17,287 bases of DNA. Source: Brevundimonas sp. UBA2388. GTDB lineage: Bacteria; Pseudomonadota; Alphaproteobacteria; Caulobacterales; Caulobacteraceae. The notes beneath the pieces were generated by a model, which had not been told where the DNA came from, ran no database searches, and was given only the letters and a program-made list of their open reading frames with translations. Below, in pieces: positions 1 to 5,263 of this stretch. Both the position numbers and the translations under genes were made by a program. Every line of letters begins with the position of its first letter. Position 1 is the stretch's first letter. The DNA lies in the NCBI GenBank assembly GCA_002343425.1, contig DDSO01000067.1:11426-28712 (forward strand). The letters are read 5' to 3'.

Positions 1-653
1 AAGCCCATGACGCGTTCGACGCCGGCGCGGTTGTACCAGCTGCGATCGAACATCACGATTTCACCCCGGGTGGGCAGATGTTCGACATAGCGCTGGAAAT
101 ACCATTGGCCGCGTTCAACATCGCTGGGCTTTTCAAGGGCGACGACGCGTGCGCCGCGCGGATTGAGGTGTTCCATGAAACGCTTGATCGCGCCGCCCTT
201 GCCGGCGGCGTCGCGTCCTTCGAACAGGATCACGACCCGTTGATTTGAGTCCTTGACCCACGACTGCAACTTGAGAAGTTCGGTCTGCAGGGCGAATTTC
301 TCGCGCTCATAGTCCCGGCGGAGCATTTTGAATTTGTAGGGATAGCCGCCCTGCCGCCAGTCGTCGGCCAGTTCGTCACTGGTGCGACGCGGACTGCCCG
401 GCGGCTTCGGCAGGCCGAGCGACGCGCGCAGGCGTGCGGCGTCGTCGGGTGAGGCGCCGGTCAGGATCGCTGCGATCCCCTCGTCCATACCGGAGCCACC
501 CGTTCGGGTGATGTCCCGCAGCGCGGCGATTTCGGCTTCCTGGGCGGCCGAGGTGCGCTCATCGGCGAGGCCGGATTCGGCAGCCGGTGACACGCCCTCC
601 GACGGATCTTGCGAGCCGGGCCCCTTGGCGCTGCTGTCCTGATTGATGGTCAT
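1..653 (-). CDS. ppk2: Polyphosphate kinase 2 (PPK2), N-terminal part; gene runs off the left edge
   Basis: PPK2 enzymes move phosphate between polyphosphate and nucleoside (di)phosphates in the cytoplasm. The first 217 residues are visible; the rest lies beyond base 1. After a poorly conserved, polar N-terminal region of about 90 residues comes the PPK2 core: a conserved helix region around 107-135 ([14 protein letters not shown]), the Walker A loop GRDAAGKG at 146-153, the block [14 protein letters not shown] at 181-194 and the lid motif [15 protein letters not shown] at 203-217. The family identification is firm. The nucleotide specificity cannot be told from this part. The start is the ATG at 653-651. 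The Shine-Dalgarno sequence is weak, so a start further inside (for example Met56) remains possible. The gene reads away from the tRNA-Ser. Confidence 0.9.
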   Translation of the reverse strand, partial: MTINQDSSAKGPGSQDPSEGVSPAAESGLADERTSAAQEAEIAALRDITRTGGSGMDEGIAAILTGASPDDAARLRASLGLPKPPGSPRRTSDELADDWRQGGYPYKFKMLRRDYEREKFALQTELLKLQSWVKDSNQRVVILFEGRDAAGKGGAIKRFMEHLNPRGARVVALEKPSDVERGQWYFQRYVEHLPTRGEIVMFDRSWYNRAGVERVMG

Positions 654-1002
654 ATTGTCCAGCCCGGCGAGTTTTCCCGAATACCTGTGAGCCCATTTCC
701 GCACTTCACCAGCGCCAAACGCAACCATCAATTGGAGTCGTCCCGGAGATTTGCCGACGCGTCGCCCGATCGGGTCGTGGATGCACGGGGCGGGGCAGGG
801 GAGCCGAGTCTGTCGAGATAGCGGAACAGGCTGGCTCGTCGGCTTCGCTCGTCAAACCTGACGGGGGCGGCAAAAGCGGGGTGTTGCAGGCAAGATCCCG
901 CGATCGGAGACAGGCTGTCCGTCTCCGGGTTCGGCAAAAGGCGCCGTAACGTCGGGGCTATTTCCCGGCTTGCAGGGATCCCGCAGCTATCAGGGAAAGG
1001 CG
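654..1002. other. Intergenic region between ppk2 and the tRNA-Ser 3' half
   Basis: I see no convincing gene in these 349 bases. The open frames here lack good ribosome sites and family-like protein sequence. The region should hold the ppk2 promoter, but I could not pick out clear -35/-10 boxes. One perfect inverted repeat, CGGAGAC (905-911) and GTCTCCG (921-927) with a 9-nt loop, could end transcription of the minus-strand tRNA, but no T-run follows it. Confidence 0.5.
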
Positions 1003-1067
1003 TGGCGGACAGGGTGGGATTCGAACCCACGGTAGGCTCTCACCTACGGCGGTTTTCAAGACCGCTG
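1003..1067 (-). pseudogene. tRNA-Ser(UGA), detached 3' half (native gene split by the element)
   Basis: Read on the minus strand this contains the anticodon arm (GCGGT, loop CTTGAAA with anticodon TGA, ACCGC), a long class II variable arm with stem GTAGG/CCTAC, a T arm GTGGG-TTCGAAT-CCCAC, the acceptor 3' strand CCTGTCC, discriminator G and an encoded CCA at 1005-1003. Upstream of the anticodon arm there is no D arm and no acceptor 5' strand. The sequence after 1067 is unrelated. The missing 5' part lies at 5125-5167, where GGACAGG pairs perfectly with this CCTGTCC. This half is cut off from the native tRNA promoter and cannot fold as a tRNA. Confidence 0.92.
1050..1067. repeat. attL core: 18-bp direct repeat in the tRNA-Ser anticodon arm
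   Basis: The 18 bp CGGTTTTCAAGACCGCTG here are identical to 5125-5142, and the match breaks at once on both sides (g/c to the left, a/c to the right). The repeat covers the anticodon loop and both stem strands of tRNA-Ser(UGA), a known target class for tyrosine recombinases. It marks the left limit of the integrated element. Confidence 0.88.
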
Positions 1068-1218
1068 ACGCGGGCTATAGCCATCAGGCGGGCAGGCCGC
1101 AAACCCTGACGACAAGGGTTACTGGGGTTCGTCTCGGTCGCCGGTGGTTTCCCGAAGTTCCGCAGGGTTTGTCCCAAAGCGTCCCAATCTAAAACCGCAT
1201 GTTGCCGGGCCGTTCTGG
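1068..1218. other. Left end of the element, non-coding
   Basis: This stretch links attL to the end of the membrane protein gene. It holds a perfect 10-bp palindrome GGCTATAGCC at 1073-1082, a small hairpin AACCCT/AGGGTT at 1102-1120 with a 7-nt loop, and the paired GTCCC repeat at 1168-1185 (listed separately). These are possible protein-binding or folding sites at the attachment arm. No gene is supported here. Confidence 0.45.
1168..1185. repeat. Left arm repeat: two GTCCC boxes 10 bp apart
   Basis: TTTGTCCCAAAGCGTCCC matches 16 of 18 bp with 4946-4963 near the other end of the element. GTCCC boxes start at 1171 and 1181, exactly 10 bp (one helical turn) apart. Such phased copies in the flanks of att cores are what arm-type binding sites of tyrosine integrases look like. 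The role is inferred. Confidence 0.55.
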
Positions 1219-1887
1219 TTAGGCGATGCGGTCGAGGAAGGCCCGTGCACCATCCATGTCGCCATTGGCAAGGTCGGAAAGGAATGCCAGCCATTCGCGA
1301 TCAGGGGACGCACCGTAGGCCATTTCGTTGGTCAGCGAACGTGTGGCGTAATTGGTGAGCCGTTCGAAGAAAGCGGCCTCGTTGTCGGCGGCCAGCCGCT
1401 GCACGAAGATGTAGCGGTATCGCATATCCAAGTTCATCCGAGTCGCCGGAGAGAAGCTGCTCCACAGGTCTCGCAACGCCGCGCGGAATGCATCGTCGCT
1501 GATCTTTAACTTGGGGAAGCCATCACGCCCTTCCATGAGCTTCACGCGGTCAACTGCGCCGGTGTCGTAGGCAACATCCTGCACCGAGATGTTGAGCAAG
1601 GTGACGCTGAAGGCGACAACCATCATCTGGTTCTCCACCCCGGTCCTGACTCCGAGGTCGATCTTCTCCCACTCGTCGGAATACGCGCTAACGTGTCCGT
1701 CAAAGACCCTGCGCGACTTTGCTGTGGCGAGGATCATCGTTTCAGCGGCATCAGCCTTCGGACGGAGCGCATCGCCCGCTGCTGAAGCAGCTTGCCCCAT
1801 GCCGCGTTTGATCGCTGGCCAGATCACAAAAAACCAGACGGCAAGGGCGGCCATGCCGCCGATTACGCCGATTAACTGACCGTCCAT
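1219..1887 (-). CDS. Hypothetical membrane-anchored protein, 222 aa (element cargo)
   Basis: I do not recognise the family. The protein has a hydrophobic segment at residues 5-23 followed by a basic turn (IKRG), which fits an N-terminal membrane anchor with the rest in the cytoplasm. Residues 30-222 are soluble and mostly helical (for example SFSPATRMNLDMRYRYIFVQ). There is no signal-peptidase site. The frame stays open upstream to 2031, but the ATG at 1887 is preferred: a strong GGGGGGA ribosome site lies just upstream and the segment before it looks non-coding. It diverges from the AlpA-like gene and is the last gene at the left end, a usual place for accessory cargo. Defence, immunity or surface exclusion would be guesses. 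Confidence 0.7.
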   Translation of the reverse strand: MDGQLIGVIGGMAALAVWFFVIWPAIKRGMGQAASAAGDALRPKADAAETMILATAKSRRVFDGHVSAYSDEWEKIDLGVRTGVENQMMVVAFSVTLLNISVQDVAYDTGAVDRVKLMEGRDGFPKLKISDDAFRAALRDLWSSFSPATRMNLDMRYRYIFVQRLAADNEAAFFERLTNYATRSLTNEMAYGASPDREWLAFLSDLANGDMDGARAFLDRIA

Positions 1888-2051
1888 GGCTTTTCCCCCC
1901 GAGACAAGCGTAGCCCTAACTACCCCTCGGCGGCCTTTATACCGACCGATATGCCTGCGACAATCCACCACATGTGCGCGACAAGTCTTAAAAATCGCCA
2001 GATCAGTCCCGTATGGAGTAATATAAGTCATAACCTTTCTGGATATTACCA
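1888..2051. promoter_or_regulatory. Divergent, AT-richer intergenic region of the element
   Basis: This 164-bp region separates the left-reading membrane protein gene from the right-reading AlpA-like gene, so it must hold promoters or operators for both. It is clearly more AT-rich than the flanking genes. A TAATAT at 2019-2024 could be a -10 box for the rightward genes, but no good -35 stands 16-18 bp upstream. Binding by the AlpA-like protein encoded next to it is plausible but not shown. Confidence 0.4.
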
Positions 2052-2330
2052 GTGACTGACTATTACTCTACTATTGAACTTGTGAAAGCATATCCTGCAC
2101 TCTTTTCTGTTTCCAGTCTTAAGAAAAGTCGAATGCATGGAGCGACCAAGGACGGCCCCCCTTTCATTCATCACGGACGCAAAGTCGCTTACGACCGTCA
2201 AGATGTTGACGCTTGGATCACGGCACTGAAACGCCCGGCGAAGCAGCCTATTCGTGCGCGGAGCGGAACCGGTCAGATCGGCCGTCCCACCAAGGCGCAG
2301 GAAATCGCCCGGAGGTCGTCCGCCGGGTGA
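2052..2330 (+). CDS. AlpA/Xis-like winged-helix DNA-binding protein, 92 aa
   Basis: This looks like a small excisionase or AlpA-type regulator of the MerR-like winged-helix class. The pattern is a short helix-turn-helix (residues about 8-27, ELVKAYPALFSVSSLKKSR), then a wing PPFIHHGRKVAYDRQDVDAWI at about 36-56, matching the family's 'G-PP-h-h-GR-v-Y---dv-aWi' ending. The tail is basic and probably unstructured. Such proteins bend DNA at att sites or activate integrase or replication genes in satellite elements. The start is GTG at 2052, with GGA at 2041-2043 as a modest ribosome site. It is the first gene of a rightward set with the coiled-coil protein and Rep. Confidence 0.7.
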   Translation: MTDYYSTIELVKAYPALFSVSSLKKSRMHGATKDGPPFIHHGRKVAYDRQDVDAWITALKRPAKQPIRARSGTGQIGRPTKAQEIARRSSAG

Positions 2331-2342
2331 GCTAAATACCCG

Positions 2343-2642
2343 GTGAGATGGTGGGAAGTTATTGGTGAGGCGATTGACCCTGCGCGACTCGCGCGGGACG
2401 CCCAGCGACGCCGAGAGCGCGAAGCGAACGCTCGCCGTCGTATCGCGGACGCCAGCGCAAGGAAGGCCGACGCCTCACGCCGCCAGCAGGACGCGATCCG
2501 GCGGGCAGAAGACGCCCGGCGGGCCTCACGAGCCAGTGCCGAGCGGGCTGAAAAGTCGCGCCGGGATGCGGTCGCCCGACATCAAACGACGATGACGGCA
2601 GCGAACGATGCTATCGCTCGCGCGACCAGAGACCTCACCTAA
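2343..2642 (+). CDS. Ala/Arg-rich coiled-coil protein, 99 aa, function unknown
   Basis: After a short start (RWWEVIGEAIDPARLARD), residues about 15-95 are almost only Ala, Arg, Asp, Glu, Ser and Lys in a heptad-like pattern, predicting one long charged helix or coiled coil. It begins with GTG 12 bp after the AlpA-like gene, with only a weak ribosome site, so translational coupling is possible. Small coiled-coil proteins next to Rep can be replication or partition accessories, but nothing here shows a function. Low complexity makes the coding call less certain than for its neighbours. Confidence 0.55.
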   Translation: MRWWEVIGEAIDPARLARDAQRRREREANARRRIADASARKADASRRQQDAIRRAEDARRASRASAERAEKSRRDAVARHQTTMTAANDAIARATRDLT

Positions 2643-2676
2643 AACTGGGTCGAAGCCCGCCTCGGATAAGTATCCG

Positions 2677-3540
2677 ATGGTCAATAATATCAAAACAATC
2701 AATCGGCAGGTGCACCGACGCCTGATGGAAGCTCTGCCTTCCGACTCCGAACTTCGGATGAAGCTTGATCTCTGCGGAACGGATAGCCTCGGCTATTTCT
2801 ACACCTGCCGCCAACCCGCGTGCTTCCACTGTCGTCGGCGATACGTTGCCCGGCAGACGAAGGCTGCGCTCGACCGTTTCGCGGGGTGTAGAAGAGGCGA
2901 TCTGTCGTTCCTGACTGTCGTGTTCGACCCAGCCTATGATGTTGCCGACATCGAGGGCGTCGTGGCCCGCGCCAGACCCACAATCCGAAACATCTTCGCC
3001 AAACACCGCAGAGGAAGTCGTCGCTGGCGGAAGGCGCAGCTTTTGGGCTGGATCGAGGTTGATGCGCTGTGTGGCGATGATGTGCCGGGCCTCGGAAACG
3101 AGCGAGCCGGGTTGCTGGACGCGATGGGTGTGCAGCTTCGCCCGGAACGCCCAACCTACCTCCCGACGCTGCACGCGGTCATCGCCCACGAGGGTCTTGA
3201 CTGGCAGGAGGTCAGGGACGCCTTCAGCGAGAAATGGACGGCTGCGCGACAGGTGCATGTCAGGCCCCTCTACGGCCATCAGCCAGTCGAAAAGAGCATC
3301 GGCTGTATCGTCCGCTATGTGATGAAGCGCACCTGCACAACATCGCTTATCGGGACCAAAGATATCTGGCCGACATCATGGCTGGTTGAGTTTGAAACAT
3401 GGACAGCCAGTTGGTCCCGAAGCTTTCAATCCCTGAAGGTCAGCGTTGGTCCCTCCAAGGGAACGAAGACTATTTCCGCTCCGTCCGTCGCTCATGTCGT
3501 TAGTGATTCGGACTACGGCGTAATGCCCATTGCATTCTGA
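2677..3540 (+). CDS. Rep_1-like rolling-circle replication initiator homologue, probably frameshifted near the 3' end
   Basis: The domain order resembles Rep_1-type initiators of small plasmids. Counted from the ATG at 2677: a Cys cluster C-x4-C-x2-C at 44-52 followed by RRRYVARQ, a strand FLTVVFDPAYD (79-88), GWIEVDAL (124-131), the place of the HUH metal motif YLPTLHAVIAH (161-171), a WTAARQVHVRPLYG stretch and IVRYVMKR (211-218) with a candidate catalytic Tyr214. The His pair is degenerate: Thr164 stands where the first His is expected. After about base 3330 the frame becomes Trp/Ser/Thr-rich and unlike the family. The neighbouring frame gives a better continuation (3330-3386, ending at a stop at 3387), so a frameshift is likely. 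The frame is open from 2608, but 2677 avoids overlap with the previous gene and has GGATAAG upstream. It may be inactive. Confidence 0.6.
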   Translation: MVNNIKTINRQVHRRLMEALPSDSELRMKLDLCGTDSLGYFYTCRQPACFHCRRRYVARQTKAALDRFAGCRRGDLSFLTVVFDPAYDVADIEGVVARARPTIRNIFAKHRRGSRRWRKAQLLGWIEVDALCGDDVPGLGNERAGLLDAMGVQLRPERPTYLPTLHAVIAHEGLDWQEVRDAFSEKWTAARQVHVRPLYGHQPVEKSIGCIVRYVMKRTCTTSLIGTKDIWPTSWLVEFETWTASWSRSFQSLKVSVGPSKGTKTISAPSVAHVVSDSDYGVMPIAF

Positions 3541-3558
3541 TTTATTGGATTTCTTACT

Positions 3559-3846
3559 ATGTATAACTGTGGCCGACCCGCCTTTTTGGCGAATGCAAGT
3601 GCGATGATGTCTGGCGAATTTCGGACCGAGAGTGAGGTCGAGGTCGCGTTCGACTTCAGCGTAGATTCCGGTGTTGCCGAATACATCGGTGCCAAGTCGT
3701 GGGCCTACGACCGGTTCGCGAAGGACTTTCGCTGGCGGATGAACGAGACGGAGGGGAGGGCCTTGTTCAGCTTCAAGAGATACCCGGACGCACTCATGTT
3801 CGCCCTTTACACTGGCGGGGTCATTCGGGCTGTGGGCGCGGCGTAA
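3559..3846 (+). CDS. Hypothetical protein, 95 aa
   Basis: Not recognised. The protein is slightly acidic and probably globular, with a strand-rich middle (EVEVAFDFSVDSG) and an aromatic block SWAYDRFAKDFRWRMNETEG at about 47-66, ending FALYTGGVIRAVGAA. There is no signal peptide or membrane segment. The ATG at 3559 has a weak GGA at 3547-3549. Met16 or Met17 could also start it. Its 3' end overlaps the convergent integrase gene by 40 nt, which is common in compact elements. Possible alternatives are a small phage-type protein or a DNA-binding accessory; neither is supported by a motif. Confidence 0.5.
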   Translation: MYNCGRPAFLANASAMMSGEFRTESEVEVAFDFSVDSGVAEYIGAKSWAYDRFAKDFRWRMNETEGRALFSFKRYPDALMFALYTGGVIRAVGAA

Positions 3847-4913
3847 GCCGCGCCCCGCGACATTTTGGCGATCTCGCGTTCGCGAAGCTTCCGGGAACGG
3901 TCCTGCGGAGTTTCGTTCAGATACCGGGACAGAACCGAAAGCGTCTTGTGGCCACTGGTCTTCTGAAGGTCGATGACATCCGTGTGGATTTCGGCAAGCG
4001 CGGTCAGGGAGACGTGGCGGATGTCGTGAAATGTGCATCGCTTCAGGCCGTAGTTTTCGGCGGCGTATTCCGATGCACGGCGGAAAGCTTGCTGAACCTG
4101 CCACTCCGTGAACCCACCCTCTTTTGCAGGACGATCCGGGTGGCCGAAGACCCATCCGTCCAAACGTCGAGGCAGTGCTTGACGAATATCATCAATTACG
4201 CTGGCGGCGGCGTAGGTCAGCGGCACGTCGCGGGTGGTGCCGTTCTTGGTTGCTGGGAGGTGAGCGTAGTCCTCGAAGATATGGTCCCAATGCAGTCGTC
4301 GAATCTCGCCTTGCCGCATTCCAGTCGTAAGAGCCAGCCTGACCACGAACGTCAGCCATGCTGGGCCGTGGTCGCACGCCTTCAGAAGGAGTGCCTGTTC
4401 GCTCTCGTTCATCACTGCAACGCGCGGCGGACTTGCGGTCGGGCGACTGACCCCGGTGCAGGGATTGTCAATCTTGTAGCCCCATTCCTTGGCTTTCTTG
4501 AACACTGCCGAGAGGATGTTCACAGGATTGCTGACTGTCGTTGACGCTTTCCCCTCGGCCTCGCGCGCGGCGATCCAATCTGCGATGTCTTTGTGGTCGA
4601 TGCCAGAGATCGAATAAGAGGCAAGGTCACTCTTCAACCAAGTTTTGATCCGGTTGGCCTCCTGACGCGCTCCCTTCTTCCTTGGCGTGACCTCTTTCAG
4701 ATACCGCTCAAGAATGACGCTCAACGTCGTTCGCCGCTCTTTGCGAGTATCCACATACTCGTCGCCCACCACCTTTCCGGTCTGAACATCACGAAAACGC
4801 CTCGCCGCGTTCAGCGACTCAAAGGTGCCCGAGACGGACGCGCCATTGCGACGGATTTTGACTTGGAACTGATAGGGGCCTCTTTTGTAAATCCCCTTCT
4901 CCACGCACTTCAT
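3807..4913 (-). CDS. int: Tyrosine recombinase / integrase, 368 aa
   Basis: Catalyses site-specific integration and excision of the element. From the ATG at 4913 the order is: N-terminal arm-binding region (about 1-55, KGIYKRGPYQFQVKIRRNG), SAM-like core-binding domain (about 60-150) and catalytic domain (about 165-355). All six catalytic residues are visible: Arg200 (TTGMRQGEIRRL), Lys223 (PATKNGTTRDVPL), His296 and Arg299 (FHDIRH), His322 (TSGHKTLS) and the nucleophile Tyr331 (SRYLN). The length is normal and the gene looks intact. The frame is open to 4955, but 4913 has AGGA at a good distance, while earlier starts lie inside the GTCCC repeat. Those repeats directly upstream could let Int or another protein control its own gene. 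Confidence 0.93.
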   Translation of the reverse strand: MKCVEKGIYKRGPYQFQVKIRRNGASVSGTFESLNAARRFRDVQTGKVVGDEYVDTRKERRTTLSVILERYLKEVTPRKKGARQEANRIKTWLKSDLASYSISGIDHKDIADWIAAREAEGKASTTVSNPVNILSAVFKKAKEWGYKIDNPCTGVSRPTASPPRVAVMNESEQALLLKACDHGPAWLTFVVRLALTTGMRQGEIRRLHWDHIFEDYAHLPATKNGTTRDVPLTYAAASVIDDIRQALPRRLDGWVFGHPDRPAKEGGFTEWQVQQAFRRASEYAAENYGLKRCTFHDIRHVSLTALAEIHTDVIDLQKTSGHKTLSVLSRYLNETPQDRSRKLREREIAKMSRGAAYAAPTARMTPPV

Positions 4914-4945
4914 ACTTGGTCGTCCTGAACTATTTCTATAGTTCA

Positions 4946-4963
4946 TTTGTCCCAAATTGTCCC
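4946..4963. repeat. Right arm repeat: two GTCCC boxes 10 bp apart, upstream of int
   Basis: TTTGTCCCAAATTGTCCC is the direct copy (16 of 18 bp) of 1168-1185. GTCCC boxes start at 4949 and 4959. It sits just upstream of the integrase start and beyond the tRNA as seen from attR. It may be an integrase arm site, an operator of int, or both. Confidence 0.55.
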
Positions 4964-4972
4964 TAATACGTC

Positions 4973-4998
4973 AATAAAAACCGCTGACGTTAAGCAGT
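4973..4998 (-). terminator. Intrinsic terminator of the element's tRNA-Ser
   Basis: On the minus strand ACTGCT (4998-4993) can pair with AGCGGT (4985-4980), including one T-G wobble, across a 7-nt loop, followed by TTTTATT. It starts 3 bp past the encoded CCA of the tRNA, so it is well placed to end the tRNA transcript before the integrase promoter area. Confidence 0.55.
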
Positions 4999-5001
4999 AT
5001 T

Positions 5002-5091
5002 TGGCGGGTGGTGAGAGATTCGAACTCTCGGAAGTCTTGCAACTTCGCCGGTTTTCAAGACCGGTGCATTAAACCGCTCTGCCAACCACCC
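5002..5091 (-). tRNA. tRNA-Ser(UGA), complete, carried by the element
   Basis: All parts of a class II serine tRNA are present: acceptor GGGTGGT/ACCACCC (7 of 7 pairs), a D arm with GCA/TGC, anticodon stem CCGGT/ACCGG with loop CTTGAAA and anticodon TGA (+ strand 5056-5058 region), variable arm GAAGT/ACTTC, T arm GAGAG-TTCGAAT-CTCTC, discriminator G and encoded CCA (5004-5002). It should decode UCA and other UCN codons. Acceptor, variable arm and T stem differ from the broken native tRNA-Ser, so this is not a local duplicate. It lies 33 bp inside attR in the same direction as the native gene. It is probably transcribed from the host tRNA promoter and ends at the adjacent terminator. Confidence 0.95.
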
Positions 5092-5124
5092 GTTTTTCGC
5101 GCCACTTGTTGGGACGCATTTAGC
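5092..5124. other. Spacer between attR core and element tRNA, with a third GTCCC box
   Basis: These 33 bases replace the lost 3' half of the native tRNA. They contain no variable arm, T arm or acceptor strand, so the native tRNA is not rebuilt. On the minus strand GCGTCCCAA (5117-5109) is identical to 1179-1187 in the left arm repeat, a possible core-proximal integrase or Xis site. Confidence 0.55.
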
Positions 5125-5142
5125 CGGTTTTCAAGACCGCTG
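5125..5142. repeat. attR core: 18-bp direct repeat
   Basis: Identical to 1050-1067. It lies in the anticodon arm of the tRNA-Ser 5' half and marks the right limit of the element. Confidence 0.88.
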
Positions 5143-5167
5143 CCTTAAACCACTCGGCCACCTGTCC
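5125..5167 (-). pseudogene. tRNA-Ser(UGA), detached 5' half with the native promoter side
   Basis: On the minus strand: acceptor 5' strand GGACAGG (5167-5161), D arm GCCGAGTGGTTTAAGGC, anticodon stem GCGGT and loop CTTGAAA, then ACCG before unrelated element sequence. GGACAGG is the exact partner of CCTGTCC at 1013-1007. Together the two halves give a complete, standard alphaproteobacterial tRNA-Ser. This half keeps the native upstream region, so it is probably still transcribed as a leader of the element tRNA. Confidence 0.92.
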
Positions 5168-5188
5168 GTGTTCATCGAGCGGACTGGC

Positions 5189-5217
5189 CGCATAGCGCCA
5201 AAAGGGCCGTTAACCAA
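5189..5217 (-). promoter_or_regulatory. Candidate promoter of the native tRNA-Ser, now driving the element tRNA
   Basis: On the minus strand TTGGTT (5217-5212) and TATGCG (5194-5189, inside GCGCTATGCG) are 17 bp apart, and the -10 ends 21 bp before the tRNA 5' end. GCTA agrees with the -10 style of Caulobacterales vegetative promoters. The -35 is only a partial match. Confidence 0.4.
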
Positions 5218-5263
5218 AGCGGAAATGTCTTTGGCCATGCTGATCGCCTTCAAGGGCGGGGAC

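Larger units (their letters stand above)
1050..5142. mobile_element. Integrated element of about 4.08 kb in tRNA-Ser(UGA), with its own replacement tRNA
   Basis: The limits are the 18-bp att repeats. They also separate the two halves of one tRNA-Ser gene whose acceptor strands are perfectly complementary. Inside are an integrase (right side, minus strand), an AlpA/Xis-like regulator, a coiled-coil gene, a rolling-circle Rep homologue, two unknown genes and a complete tRNA-Ser(UGA) at the right end. There are no capsid, terminase, portal, conjugation or transposase genes. It is therefore a small satellite-like or plasmid-like integrative element, not a prophage or transposon. Rep suggests that an excised circle could replicate, although the rep gene looks damaged. 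Confidence 0.88.

Noticed and set aside
1003..1090. A complete tRNA-Ser at the left end
   Set aside because: The 3' half is perfect, but no D arm or acceptor strand exists between 1067 and 1090; the acceptor partner is at 5161-5167.
1219..2031. A 270-residue version of the membrane protein
   Set aside because: The 48 extra N-terminal residues have no ribosome site and run through the AT-rich divergent control region; ATG 1887 has a strong one.
2635..3279. A minus-strand gene of 214 residues opposite rep
   Set aside because: The plus strand has the ordered Rep motifs; the minus frame has no recognisable pattern or ribosome site.
1003..5167. A trans-spliced split tRNA made from the two halves
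   Set aside because: Split tRNAs joined in trans are known from archaea, not bacteria. The halves coincide with att repeats and an integrase, so gene disruption explains them.
5168..5263. RlpA starting at 5168
   Set aside because: It would start one base from the tRNA 5' end, bury the lipoprotein signal behind 32 residues and overlap the tRNA promoter.
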